Below are positions 47,063 to 60,075 of a stretch of 64,000 nucleotides of DNA, piece after piece. The position numbers were made by a program, and so were the translations under genes. Position 1 is the stretch's first letter. Every line of letters begins with the position of its first letter. The stretch spans positions 351,296,409 to 351,360,408 of the forward strand of contig NC_066581.1 of NCBI RefSeq assembly GCF_024323335.1, in the 5' to 3' direction. This DNA comes from Lathyrus oleraceus. Lineage: Eukaryota; Streptophyta; Magnoliopsida; Fabales; Fabaceae. Under the pieces are notes generated by a model. It did not search any database, was not told the origin of the DNA, and was given only the letters and a program-made list of their open reading frames with translations.

Positions 47063-47636
47063 CCGATAAAAATGACATATGCCACACTCATTGTTATTTA
47101 TCGACTGTTTTTACCATCTTCTCATGAGGACGTTTCAACAAAGCTCTGAGACCATTGTCAACACCATTGTTGGGGGGGATTTTATCGGTGGAGGGGAGTC
47201 AAATTTCTCTCAAAGAAAATGCACCAACCAGATTTTTACAGTAAACATCATACCTACTAACATTTCTAAAACACCAAGGAGAGAGAGAGAACTTAAATCA
47301 CCTTCTCAAATGAATACATCCTTAGGATTCTACCTCACAAAAATGATACATTGGTCGTCACGATGCAATATCATAATTGGGATATGAATCGAGTGTTGAT
47401 TGGCCCTAGAATCTCAATAGATTTCTTATTCTATAGCATTTTCCTAAGGTTCCTGCTTAACCCTGACATCATCAAAGAACTCCAAGGATCTATGGTTGGT
47501 CTGTCAGGTGAACAGGTTCAACTAAAAGGCCATGTGACACTCATAACAATGTTTGATACAAGAGTGGTATACCAACGACTCACCATTGATCCCATTGTGA
47601 AGCCAATATCTCAAAGGAAATAAAAAGCTAACGAGG

Positions 47637-47706
<70 letters not shown>

Positions 47707-50040
47707 GATGAAGAAGTGTAGAAGCTGAGTAGAGCTAGTTTTATAACATAGGTAAAATGTCCATCTTGGCTAGTTAACATAGTCTTTGTAAGGAAGCCAT
47801 CGACTTCATTGACCTTAACATCGCATGTACGAAAGATTCATATCCCTTACCCAACATAGATTGTCTAATTGATGGACCTTCAAGATAAAAAATGTTGAGT
47901 TTCATGAATGCATACTCCGAATACAACCAGATCAAGATGGATCCCTTGGACCCTTCTAAAACAACATTCATATCCAATCATGGAAACTGTTACTACAACA
48001 TCAAGAAATGAGCTCAGTACCCGTCCATGAAACAAATAAGGTGGGTCAACCATTATATTTCGTGATTAAGGTGTCTAAGGGCGTTGAGGCCCTATCTGCG
48101 AAGATTGAGAGGCTTGTCGTGGTGGTCATAGTAACTGTGAGGAAGCTCGGACTCTACTTTCATGGGGATCGAGTAATGGTAAAGACAAACTGCCTCATTC
48201 GGCATGTCCTGAAAAATCCATATTTAGCGGGAAGAATATTGTCTTGGGCGGTTGAATTATCTAAGTATGGAATTCATTATATACCCATAGGAAACATCAA
48301 ATCACAATTATTGGCTTACTTTTGGCTAGAATTCAGTTCGTCAGTAGATGACGAGACTCCCATATCAGTAGATAACGCTTCTACCTTGCAAGGAAGTAGT
48401 GCAGGGATAATGTTAGAAGGACCAAGCAACCTGTTGGTCAAACAATAACTGAAATTCAATTTTAAGGCTAGAAACAATCAAGCCAAATTTGAAGCTCTCA
48501 TCGTTGGCATGACCCTTGCACTTGAGGTGGGCCCGTCAAATTTGAAAGTCAATAGCAATTCCCAATTGGTAGTAAACCAAGTCCTTGGGGAATATCAGAT
48601 GAAGGATCCCTAGCTTGTCAAATATCTAAAAAATGTGTGTGAATTTCTAGAATGTTTCAAAGCTTTCGAGATAATGTATGTGCTTATGGAGCAGAATTTT
48701 AAGGTACACCTTTTGTTCAAGCTTGCTAGCTCAAAGAAAATAAGGTGCAACCGCACTGTAATTTAGGAAACTCTCTTGTTCCTAGTATTGAGATGTAAGA
48801 GACCAACACTATCAAAGTTACTGAACCACTTGTTAGATTATGTCCATAATACACTATCTGCAATCAGATGAACTACCACAAGATGAGTTAGAGGCCAAGA
48901 AGATTTGCAAGCATACAATAAAGCACACTTTAATATCATGGGGGATCTACAAAATGGGAAAGGCTTCTCCAATACTAAGGTATCTAGGGGAACATGAAAC
49001 ATCCCCAATCCTCGTTGTAGTACATCAAGGGGATTGTGGCAGTCAGATTGGTGGACGAGCCCTCTCCCAAAAGCTCCTTAGGGAAGGATATTATCCGTCT
49101 AGCCTAATGAAGGATAATATGGCGTTCGTCAAGAAATGCAGAAAATTCTAGAGACACGCCAATTTGCATCATGCACTAGTTGTACTCCTCTTTTTCTTAA
49201 TGACGCCTTAGTCATTTTACCGATGGGGCATGGATACTCTAGGCCCTTTACCCTAGCAAATGACCAACTAAAATTTCTAACTGTTGGATTGGAATTTTTC
49301 ATGAAATGGATAGAAGTTGAAGTCGCCTCCAAGTTCATAGTGGAAAGGGTCCGTCGTTTTTATTGGCAAAGGAATATGTACATATTTGGTTTACTATGCA
49401 TCATCATTTTGGAAAATGGAGCTTAGTTTTCAACACTACCATAGTTGATTTTTGTCACAACCTAGGAGATCAAACAAAGTTTATTTTTTTTATCCATTCA
49501 TAAGAAAATGGGCAACCAGAATACATAAACAAGGTAATATTGAAGGGGAGCAAGAAGAAGCTAGATAATGCTAAGAGATTTTGGCTAAACAAATGCACGA
49601 AGTTCTTTGGTTATATCACCCCACCACTCATTTGACTACCAAGGAGACTCCATTCACCATGGTATACGAGGTGGACACCGTGTTGCTTGTCGAAATTGAC
49701 ACGCCTTTCTAGAGATGCTCTCAGTTCAATCCATAAGAGAACGAGTCAGAGCTAAGATGTGTCGCTGACCTAATCGATGAAACCAAATATGTTTCCCACA
49801 TTTGAGAATTTGACCACCAAGCAAAGGGTGGATATGAGATACAACTCCAAAAATTCTTTAAGGTAAATGGAAGAGGGTGGCCTAGTTCTAAGACAAGTCC
49901 TCGTGCCCACCCAACAGTGGAAACTACAACCCGACTTAGAGGGACCATATCACATATACCAGAAGCTTCCTCACAGAGCCTACAAGCTCAAGGAATTAGA
50001 TGAATGAATCATTCTCATACTTGAAACTCAGTTAACCTAA
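47063..50040 (+). pseudogene. Element 7 pol: decayed Tat/Retand-like polyprotein
   Basis: Remnants in order: protease (47351-47623, SIDFLFYSIF and GSMVGLSGEQVQLKGHVTL), RT (about 47830-48005, SFMNAYSEYNQIKMDPLDP), Ty3 RNase H (about 48010-48300), second RNase H (about 48350-48730), integrase zinc finger (about 49010-49150) and core (to about 49700), then a C-terminal GPYRIYQKLPH-like region (about 49950). Gag is almost absent, RT is mostly deleted, and many stops and frameshifts occur. Dual RNase H fits the Tat group. A (GA)n tract at 47640-47703 interrupts it between protease and RT. Confidence 0.85.
47640..47703. repeat. (GA)n microsatellite
   Basis: About 32 AG units without interruption, inside the decayed pol. 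Confidence 0.95.
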
Positions 50041-51250
50041 GATATTACTATAATTGATTGTTAAAGAGGAGAATTTCCTACCAATATATAAATCTATTTG
50101 AAAAACATTTACTATTTGAAGAAAATATATTTGGCTCTAAAATTGACTTAACTAATGGAGTTCCAAAGGTATATTCTTGCCGCCTTAAAAAGGGAAATAC
50201 AAAGATTGACTTCCACAAGAAGATCCTTACCACCTTAAAAGGGAAATACAATTGTTATACTTCCACGGGCAGATCCTTTTTGCCTTAAAAAGGAAATACA
50301 AACACTAGACTATAGTGAAAATGGTCCTTGCTTCCCCATGAGCAATATAAAACTTTGTTTCAGTGAGGCATCTCCCATGTAGGCCACTAAACTTAAGTCT
50401 CTCTTGGGGAACTCAACTAAAGTCTCACCAAAGGGACTCCATTTAAATCTCACAAAACTGACTCAACTAAAGTCTCGCCTAGGGGACTCAACTAAAGTTT
50501 TTCCAGAGGGATTCAACCCAAGTCTTGCCTGAAGGACTCAACTTAAGTTTCTCCCGAGGGACTCAAATAAAGTATCTCCAAAGGGAATCAACTTAAGTCT
50601 CCCTTGAGGGACTTAACTAAAGTCTCACAAGAGGAACTCAACTTAAGTCTCTCCAGAGGTGTTTAACTAAAGTCTCTACTGGGGGACTCAACTAAAGTCT
50701 TGCTAGAGGGAATCAACTTAAGTCTCACCAAAGGGACCCAACTTAAGTATCTCCTAGGGAAATAAACCAAAGTCATGCCAAAGGGACTAAACTTAAGTCT
50801 TTCCTAGGGGACTCAACTAAAGTAACTCCAGAGGGACTCAACTTAAGTCTCTCTTGGGGGACTTAACTAAAGTCTCGCCAGAGGAACTCAAATTAAGTTT
50901 TGCTAGAGGGACTCAACTAAAGTCTCGCTTGGGAGACTCAACTAAAATCTCGTCATAGGAACTCAACTTAATTATATCTAGAGGGACTCAACTTAAGTAT
51001 CACATGATGGACTTAACCAAAGTACTTCCAGAGAAGACTCAACTTAAGTCTCTCCAAAGTTACTCAAATTAAGTCTCACCTGAGGGACTCAACTTAAGTA
51101 TTTCCTGAGGGAATCAACTTAAGTATTTCCTAAGGGACTCAACTAAGTCTTACCTAAGCTTCTCCATTTAAGGTTCCATATGAACTATTTACCACGAAAG
51201 AAAGTGAAACTAAATTACTTCTCCCTTTATAAGACCTCGTGCTTTAGCGA
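50041..51250 (+). repeat. 3' UTR of element 7 with 27-29-bp minisatellite
   Basis: First a 50-55-bp repeat with CCTTAAAAAGGGAAATACAA (50175-50310, three units), then from about 50380 to 51170 an array of some 27-30 units of the form GGGACTCAACTAAAGTCTC plus about eight variable bases, alternating between AACTAAAG and AACTTAAG versions. No genes. Confidence 0.85.
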
Positions 51251-51540
51251 ATGTGTATTAATATATTTGTAGAGGGCTCGCAAGGGGTGATGTGGGGGAA
51301 AAGGATGTAACATCTCAGCCATAACACCTTCTTAATCACTTCCTAGGTCGATCACCCATTTACTAGATGTGGCACCATTTCCTCGAATACATCACCCACT
51401 TCCTTGACAACTCACATAAAGTGTGTGAAAGCGGGAAGTGGCGTGTTCCTAGTCCACAATGGTGTGGATGAATTCAAGGTGAAGTTAACCATAATCTTAT
51501 GAAGTAGTTTTTTACTTCCTTGGAATATAAACGCCACAAA
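51251..51540 (+). mobile_element. Partial 3' LTR of element 7
   Basis: A polypurine tract GTGGGGGAAAAGGA ends at 51306; TGTAACATCTCAGCC follows and matches 46601 onward (CCCACTTCCTTGACAACTC shared). Similarity fades after about 51450, so the LTR is truncated or strongly diverged. Confidence 0.6.
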
Positions 51541-51849
51541 CACTTTGACATATCTGAAAACCATTACAAACACCATTTAAGTATATTTTTGTTTAACATT
51601 AACAATAAGTTTTTCTGCACTAAGCGCTAGTATTTTAGATATATTTGCGGAAGTTTTCAGCACTGTAAATATTAGTAGAATATAAAAACACTTTGTGCGG
51701 CCATAAAGTTGTAGTTACAATAAATCAAAAAATTTATAAATAACTTTCTTTATGATTTAATTCACTTTTCATTTCTACTTATCTCTAAAATTATTCATTC
51801 TTATTTCTCTCTATATTTTTTGTAGTGTTATATTTATAAAAGAAACTAC
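51541..51849. other. AT-rich stretch, nothing recognised
   Basis: About 300 bp without coding potential or a clear repeat. Confidence 0.5.
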
Positions 51850-52373
51850 CTAGGACGATGAATGTAGGACACTTTAGAAAAGGAGGCGATAATATTTCTC
51901 TTCAGGGAAGGTATCGTCTCACCCCAAAGTTTTTCTATTGTCCAATCATGGGAAACGTGGGATAAGATGTTTCATGGGTAGAGATAAGTCAGGGTCATTA
52001 ACTGACACATGTCCCCCATGGAAATAAGAATTCAACGGTCCACTATTGATTGGGTGAGCGGTGACCTTTCCCAAGAGAACCCTAGGCCTAAGAGGCATCA
52101 GTAAATACCTCTCCTCTGAGGGGAGAGGGACAAGTTTTAAGTCATACATATCATACCTCACATACACTTATACCTAAACACATCACTCAATACGAGGCCT
52201 CTCACCTTACATGAGCAGGACCTCAAAACCACTGTCAAATACCACCATACATGTCTTCTCTCTGTCGTGGATAAGCCCTAATCACCATAAAGCATAATAT
52301 ACCTACTAAGGCCTCTGAGTCCCCCTCCCTTCCAGGAGGAACACACACACACTTGTATTTTTTGACCAGTACA
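51850..52373 (+). mobile_element. 5' LTR of a second Tat/Retand-like element (element 8)
   Basis: Ends TTTTTGACCAGTACA at 52373, followed by a PBS TGGTGCCCATCGTGAGAC (52375-52392). The left border is approximate. Contains a possible TATA (AGTAAATACC, about 52100) and an AC-rich tract (52341-52351). Confidence 0.55.
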
Positions 52374-52392
52374 ATGGTGCCCATCGTGAGAC

Positions 52393-54720
52393 TCTAGTAA
52401 AACTAACTTGGGACACATTTCTACTATAACTCCTTCCATCTTCCCTCCGAAGATGGCCGATAATACTCTATCTTACAACACAAATACCATTGTCGGAGGT
52501 TTCACCTGTGGAGGTAGCTCTAAATCCTCCCGGAGGAAATACAAAAGGTAGATGCTTGCAGCAAAAGTAATATCCCATGGCTTCCCTAGAAGCATTCTAG
52601 GAAAAACAGGGGTTAACCTCACCTTCTCTGAGGAAGATGCCCTCATAATCAACCCTCACAATGATGATCCTTTGGTCTATGAAGAAAAGTTCTTCTTGAC
52701 CTTGGTTAAATTTTAATGAAGACAAACACATCAACAAAAAGAAGACAAAAGCTTGTCTAAGAAGAAAAATATTGAAGGCTAGCACAAATCAAAGAAAATA
52801 ATCAAGATGGTTAAAGTATGTGTTACAATTCATATTATTTATCATAATGGCTCAGAATATTATGCATAATTCATCTCAAATCATTTGGAACCAAGCCATG
52901 TTGTTACAAGCTATGTTTTTTCATTTTTCAAATAGTTGTAATTGGTCATAAAAAAACCTATAACCAGTTACATGCACAAACTTTTTAACAACTATGTTTT
53001 ATTTTTTAATAGCTACAGTTGTAACCGGTTACAGTAACAAAAAAATTTAATTTACTTTTAACAACTATAGTTATAACCAGTTACAACATTATGTTAATCG
53101 GTTACCACCAAAGTATAATGATTTTATCTGAACCAGCATGAGTTTAAAAGGTTGCAAACCTTTATGGAATTGCTTCCAAACATATGCATCAATTCATAGA
53201 GGTATTTTATGATGTATATAAAGGTTCATACATCAGAATTCAAAATCACTTCTTGCATACATCATTTTTACATAATTCAAGCAAGTTTTTTAAGTGTTCA
53301 TATATCCATCAAATATGAAACTTTGTGCATAACTTTTATTTCATTGAAAATAGTTTCATTCATATTATTATGAGCACTTAAGTATATATGTTTGGATTGG
53401 GATCAAGATAAAGAGAAGATCAATTTCTACATAATTAATTCAAGAGCAAAAACTTCTACATACATTATCAAAAAAAAAATATTGATCACAAAGTGTTTAG
53501 TGATCATTGTTTGACATAAAAAATGGTATGCTTTCTATTCAAATTTAAAATAAAACGGTGTGCTTTCTTATTAATGTTATAAAAGTGTATGAGTGACCGT
53601 GGTGTGAGGTTTGTACAGATTCTAATATAGTGAAAAAATTTCATGGGGTATGAGGGGACTGGAGTACTATTGTTTGGAAAGATGAACCAGGATATATCAT
53701 TGTGTTCTTTACTTTCTGCACTTTAATTTTCTGTTATACATCTTTCAAAACAGCTCATACACTTTATTCTAAACCAAAAAATTGAAAAATAAAAAGAACT
53801 TGCATAAAAACCAGAAAAATATAGCAAGTCCAATTTACCCCCTCTTAGATAACACACGCAATACTTACATGGTCATCAGTGTGCAATAAGTCAACTGGGA
53901 TATCAAGTGAGTTTTGATAGATCCAGGCATCTCCATTGACGTCCTGTTTTGGGATGCCTTCCAAAAACTACAGCTTGACCCTAATAAAATAAAAATGTTC
54001 ATCGGCTCGTTAACAGGATTATCAGGCGAACATGTGCAAGTAATGAGTCATGTAACCCTAGAGACCACATCTGCCAAGGGCGCAGACACCAAGATGATTG
54101 ATTTCATCTACCTTATTATGCATTATCTATCACTGTGTTACATCATTCTCGAACGACCTTCCATCAATGCCCTAGAGGCAGTTGTTTCCACTTTGTACCT
54201 GACCCTAAAGTATCCACTTCTGAATGGGTGAGTCGGTATAGTCTTAGGAGACCAACAAATCACTCGAGAGTGTTACCAAAATAGCTTGGCGATAGCAAGA
54301 AAAGATCTCTCCCTTGTTGATGCCCCCTCAGAAGTTCCAAATATTGATCTTGAGTGTTAGGACCCCAGACTGGATACAGAAGCAAAGAGACTCACGCCCA
54401 TACATCACTTGAAGGAAGTCCAGATAGTCCCCTATTTCCATCAGGTCTCAAAGATAGGCACTTCACTTTTTGAGGAGGAGGAACGGGAGCTAGGTGACCA
54501 ATTATTAAGAATGTCGACTTGTTTGTCTGGGCTCTCTCTAACATGCCTGGGATAGACACTAAAGTAGTGAACCATCACCTCACTATCCACCTTTCTACTA
54601 GACCAGTGGCACAGAGGAAGTAAAAATTTGGTGAGGAGAAGAGGGTTGTCATTGATGAAGAGATGGGAAAACTATCTGACATCGGGTTCAACACGGGAAC
54701 AAAATACCCTACTAAGGTTA
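52393..54720 (+). pseudogene. Element 8 internal region: leader, protease, RT start
   Basis: After a short leader, a protease-type stretch runs to the HNDDPLV region (52677), is broken by a solo LTR, and resumes at 53870 with VLIDPGISIDVLFWDAF (about 53910), GLSGEHVQVMSHVTL (about 54015), then a pre-RT region and the start of RT (EEEERELGD, about 54470; GTKYP near 54700). It ends near 54710, with the rest of pol missing. Stops and frameshifts throughout. Confidence 0.75.
52678..53869. mobile_element. Solo LTR (1192 bp) inside element 8
   Basis: Flanked by a perfect 5-bp duplication tggtc (52673-52677 and 53870-53874); removing the insert brings the two halves of the protease region together. 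The right end is ...ACTTACA; the left end is TATG rather than TG, so one terminal base has changed. It carries several AACCGGTTAC-like palindromes (52930-53110) and a TATA-like GTATATAAAGG (about 53215). It resembles legume SIRE/Maximus LTRs (tentative). Confidence 0.75.
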
Positions 54721-56560
54721 CTATTTTACTATAAATTCTCATCTCTCAAACTTGTTCCTTAAGGAAAAATAATAGTTAAAGTTTGAGGTTGTGATGACAC
54801 TCGTTCATAATATAATTTTTAGTAAGCTTTAAAATAGTTTTTAGTAACTTTTCTACTTAGGTTGCATGAATTGTAGCAAGTTGGACATAATCAAGATTGT
54901 TGTAGAAAGTCTAAACTCACATTAAGTCATGCTAACTAGACAACATTATAGTGTTTACATATAGTGGAAGTTATCCTGAAGAGAAGTAAAATGTAGACAA
55001 CACACAAAAATATGAATAAAGATATGAATAAAGGAAGAAGTTCCTTGCAAAATAGGATTGTGCATGATCATAAAATGAAAAAAAAAATCGGTCTTGTTTA
55101 AATCGTGGCACAATGGGATAGCATCATGGAGTGATCATGTGTTGAAAACGTCGAAGAAGTGATATTATAAGATCTTGCCACAATGGGATGGCATTATGGT
55201 GTGATAAAATTAGCATAAAACATCTGATTATAGATAAATTATGGCAAGATGGGATGACATCGACATACGATTTTTGCAATCCAAAACCCCATTTTAAGTG
55301 AAATTTGATGCAATTGATAGGGATTCTGAATTTTAAAAACTGAGTGATGCTTGCAGAGTTCTAGAGGTTCAAGACTGATGATCTTAAATCATGTATTCCT
55401 TCTCAAAATTGTTGGTTATGAATATTTGTGCCATGAGTAGATAAACTTCCTTATATTAGGCCTTTGGAGATGAATTTATCTTGAATTGTTAACTTACAAG
55501 TCAGTTTTGCAAGGTTGAGTAAGATTAAAGCACAATTCTAAGATGGTATTAAAGCATATCCTAGATCAACCGTTAGGCTTCACACATCGTCCACACTTTA
55601 GGCTCATTGAGATCAGAGCGTGAAGGGGTGTGTTGAAAATTACGCCTTCATTGTGGTGCGTCGCTAGTTGCCTAATTCTGGCATTTGATTTTCCATTGCA
55701 ACCCCAACATCTTCATTGTGTTGAGTTTTAAGGGGTGAAGTTACTCTTGCAGTACTTAGAATTATGGCATGTGTAGTGTTTATAAAGTTTAGGCAACCCT
55801 CATTTTACAAGTTAATTTTATAAAGTTGAGTTAGGGTCAACCACAATTCTAAAATGATATCAAAGTTTATCCAAGATCCGTTGGACCATCTACTATAAAG
55901 TTGTTTCCGCTATCAAACAATCTATCATTTACACATCAAATTTAATAGTGTTAGGCATGAGGGATGTGTTAAAGAGTCTCACGTCACATAAGTTATGACC
56001 TGAAGATATGTTTATAAGTAGGTGACAATCTTTATCTTACAAATAAGACAAAACATTAACAATTCCATGGATTGACCTGTTGGTGAAGGTTTGAGATATG
56101 AGGGTATGCTCCTCTCAAAGTCTTTAGATTTGAATTTCATTAACTTTCATTGAATTAGTCCATATAGAATAAACTTCAAGGTTATAGCTAATTATTTGTT
56201 TGGTTAATTTATCCGATATCAGCTTAACTAGCTTGTCTGGCCATTATAAGCTCATCCCTTATTTTTACCATCAAGCTTATACTGCTAATGAACATTATTA
56301 TCAATATAAGAGATCAAAGGAAATAAAAATAGAGAACATATTCTAATTGCAAAATCATCACATCAATTTGCAAGGGAAGATATTCAATTGTACCTATTCA
56401 TAGGTAACTTTTTATGCGTAGTATTCAAGATAATAACAACAAATTCATGTGATGTGTGGTGTTAACTCCTATACATATTTCATTATTCTAGTTTTGCTTT
56501 TAATAGCATACCAATATTTGACCATAAGGTATCATAAGAATAAGAATGTACCCTATGGTC
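54721..56560. other. Intergenic, no gene recognised
   Basis: About 1.8 kb, AT-rich. A loose repeat with CACAATGGGATGGCATTATGG recurs three times (about 55107, 55179, 55240), and a TTAGGCTTCACACATC...GAGATCAGAGCG block occurs near 55570. No coding potential seen. Confidence 0.5.
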
Positions 56561-56737
56561 AAATAATCATGTACAAATCACCCCAACCATTACATGGCTC
56601 TTAGGGAAGGTAAATTATGGATCATATATATTTGAGCAAATATATGGAAATTAACATATACTATCTTTCTGAACACTGTATACTTCTGCAGTAATGTAAG
56701 TTGTTCCGATTCTGCTTTCTTCGATATCGTAAAAGGC

Positions 56738-59700
56738 TCACATTGATTTAAGTTGATGCTTACATTGTTGTTGAGACCAATAGGCATGAGCGGCTAAGAC
56801 CCTGTCGAGAAGCTCTTGAGGAACAGGCTCTCCTCTTCTTTGCTGAGGGGAGATTCTCGCTGTGTGAACCAATGTCTTCCACTTATCCTGCGGTATTACA
56901 AACATCGCATAAGAGTTACCGAAATGCAAATAGCGCGTAGCTATCAACACACTTTTTGAGTGTATATCAGAGCGTGTGTGGATTATCTTTCTGTGTTCAT
57001 ACACGCGTATGTATGCTCGTTCTAACCCTTCAAGAAGTTTTCTAACACATGAGCGCGTATGTATGCACATTCTAGCACTACGCGAAGTTTTACAACACAT
57101 TCGCGCGTATGTATGCACATTCTAACCCTTCAAGATGTTTTCTAACGCATGCGCGTGTATGTATGCACATTCTAGCACTTCAAGAAGTTTTCTAACATAG
57201 AGAAGCATATGTTCGATAAATCCTTCACCTTCAAATCCACATAAGTTCGATGCTTAGCATTGTCAAAAGCGCGTTGTTTGACATCTCGCCATCTGCAACA
57301 TAGTGTAATATTTAATACTACCTCGAGTCCCAATTATAAGAATTACGAGAAAGAAGAATCATTAACCAAACCTTCCGGTTCCTAGTTTTTCAACTGCCTG
57401 AACCAATGCTTCAACTTCTAGAACAGAAAACGGCCTCCTTATGCGGCGCTGTCCAAAGTCAGGATTCCCTGATTTGCGCCGGTACGGAACCACAGCTAAT
57501 GCATCCATGTTGATGGCAGGAACTGTCACCAGGGCGCGGCATTTTGACATGTTATTGTTGTTAGCTGAAGTATCTCCTAGAGAGGACACCCCGTTAAGAT
57601 CACCTTCCGCACAATTTTCGATTTTGACCGTAGAACGTTCTCGAGACACATTATAACTTCCTTGTTGTAACATTAAAGAATTCGATTGCCTGTTTATTAA
57701 AAACGAACAAATTACTAACAAAACTTCTCAGAGGCATATGTTTGCAATGAAAACCCGAACATGAACAGTTACCTAGATAGCTTTTGTCGTGAACCAGTGG
57801 TTAGGAAACAAGGGTCGTCATTGTACGAAGATGACATTCGGTTATGTCTTGGCTCCAACATGAATCCTAACCTATGGCGTTTGTCATCTTGAGAGATCCC
57901 GGTCTGGATCAAAGTTTTGCTGTCATCTCGAACCTTCTTTCCCTGAAGAAGTATGCCTACATGTAGTTCGTCTCCAAGTATAGCTGTCACAGCTTCCATT
58001 ACCGTCCTCTGCAAATATTAACAAAATAAAGCTAGCCAATAGAGATTGTGAGCGTACGAAAAAGATACAGTGGATTGTTTATTGTCAGATGTTATGGACA
58101 TGTCATAAGCTGTTTTCATCATTGTCTATCATCAGATGAAGTTTAATCACATACCTTGAGTGAACCAATCGTTGCGGTCTCAGGTATATCGATAAAAAGC
58201 TCGGGGACTTTAAAGGATTTTATGCTAAGCTTCACTGCAAAGTATAGAATAAACCATGTCAAATTATTTTCATAAGCTCTTCCAAACAATGTCACAAGTG
58301 GTTGTGCCACTAAATAAGTTCAAATAAGCCGATCCAAACAGACACTAAATTACGATTAATAGATTAAATGTGGCAAATCATTTCGCGAACTACTTTCCTA
58401 CCATTACAACCCTTGGACGCGGGATGTACTTGTTGATCAGCCATAGAAGACGATTCTTCAATTACTGCAAACAATAGTTTCGGTCATTGAGCCAAAACTG
58501 AAAAAAACCAAGCCGAAAAAGAAACATGGATTACAAATAAATAAAAAAGCAAAGTACGCAACCATGCATTGTTGCACCTGCACCATGGTTTGTACCATTA
58601 ACCCTTGTACTAGAAGAATCAACTATGCCTTGACAGTGAGACCAGCTATCAGACGTAGACGATGAAGTTTGATAGAAAAACTTTCTTTTCTTAAATGGGT
58701 ACATCCTTTCGGAATTTTCAAGCACCGAATTGTCCCCGCTATTGTTCTCATCTGTGTCAAAAACAATTCATGGAACTATCAGTAGTCGTAACGAACGTGC
58801 AAAATAATGAATACGCGCATCAATAGATATGGTTTTGCTTGAATCAGTGTTAGCAATCGCGGATAAAAGAATTAGGAACGTGAAACTTAAATCGAAAATC
58901 AACTGCAAGTAAAGCTACAAACCATTCACAAAATGACTTGCATCCTTAACCTTTATCGTATCTGGTGGTGAGCCGGGTGAGCCAGATATCTTAATCTTTG
59001 AATTCGGTTGAGCACACCTAACAAAGTTTTCGTCATCATCTCTATTAACTAATTTCCTTGTAGCGCAACCATTTGCTAAAGAATCAAGATTCATGTGGCT
59101 ACGACCCTCCAACGAAGGCTTTTCCACGTGATTTTCTGCACTGCAATCTTTCGATGCTTTTTGGCCTGGTTCTATTAATCCATCCGATCTGCTTTTAATG
59201 TGGATGACTTTCTCATTCGTGGTTCTCATTTTCACACGTTCATCTTCCCTCTCGAGGACATTCTGTCCTTGTCCTTCAAGATGGTTTTCAGGTGAAGAAG
59301 AATCGCCCATGACTCTGCAGAAAGTTTCATCGAACACGACATTGTTGAGTGATGTAAGGTTAGTCCTTTCCGAAATCCAAAAACATCAAGCTCGTCATTG
59401 AACTATTTATTTTTTCATCGGCATGCAACAAAGTAGAAATTCAACATTTACCTTTGGTTTTCCTGTTTCAATTGCAAACTAGGGACACAACCGGAGACAA
59501 CTTCACAACAAGTTCCATGCTTGAATCGTTCCTCCTTAAACGGTCCTGCTTGATTCTCTTGTTTGTTTTCCTTTACGCTAACACCAGAAAAAGAACGAGG
59601 ATCTTTCGCAGAAGCAGCATTATCAGGAACCAAAATCTGATTCTTCTGCAAGAGATTGCCAGCTACACTAGCCAAAATATCAAATGCCTGTATCTGATTG

Positions 59701-60058
59701 CTGTCGGGTTTCTTCCTGATTTTACCTCTTCCCTAAACATGTATATTTGAATTAATAAGAATGTTACAAATCTATTCCGTTGGGATCATAAGTAGCACAG
59801 ACACTTCTGATCGAAGTTTTATCTGGTGTCCGACACCAGCATGACATTGACATATACACCTAACATTGAATCACTTCCGCTCTCTTAAATGATTATCAGT
59901 ATCCACGTGTCTGGTATCCACGTGTCAATGTCGGTGTCTATGTTTCATAGTGTATGAGAAGAAAATCAATCGCCTACCCTTGGAGATCTCGAAGCTCGAG
60001 GAACGGAAGGAACTTCATAGCCATTAAAACCATAATCCAACCTCTTCTGCATAACCAT
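56738..60058 (-). CDS. Telomere-repeat-binding protein (TRP/TBP/TRFL family)
   Basis: Ten coding exons, all with GT...AG introns and consistent phase: 60058-59978, 59732-59452, 59365-58923, 58751-58563, 58464-58402, 58234-58155, 58008-57773, 57689-57372, 57292-57229, 56887-56738. The sum is 1905 bp, 634 residues. ATG at 60058-60056 starts MVMQKRLDYGFNGYEVPSVP; TGA is at 56740-56738. Residues about 353-440 form the ubiquitin-like domain typical of the family (KSFKVPELFIDIPETATIGS). Residues about 538-625 form the C-terminal Myb domain (RRPFSVLEVEALVQAVEKLG) with the telobox VDLKDKWKTLVHTA, which contacts TTTAGGG telomere repeats, followed by the conserved QELLDRVLAAHAYWSQQQ. The protein is nuclear and binds double-stranded telomeric DNA (family knowledge). 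The acceptor at 59366 is the least certain. Related Arabidopsis genes are TRP1, TBP1 and TRFLs; which one is the orthologue cannot be decided here. Confidence 0.92.
57004..57203. repeat. 50-bp minisatellite in the last intron of the telomere-binding gene
   Basis: Four units of exactly 50 bp, with CGCGTATGTATGC (or CGTGTATGTATGC) starting at 57004, 57054, 57104 and 57154, each followed by TTCTA(A/G)C(C/A)C and AAGTTTT-like blocks. Confidence 0.88.
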
Positions 60059-60075
60059 ATCTCAGAAAATCATTC

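Noticed and set aside
50380..51170. CRISPR-like array
   Set aside because: The units are adjacent variants without unique spacers, and the DNA is plant nuclear.
55570..55640. Possible gene end or tRNA-like fold near GAGATCAGAGCG
   Set aside because: No cloverleaf could be drawn and there is no adjacent coding sequence.
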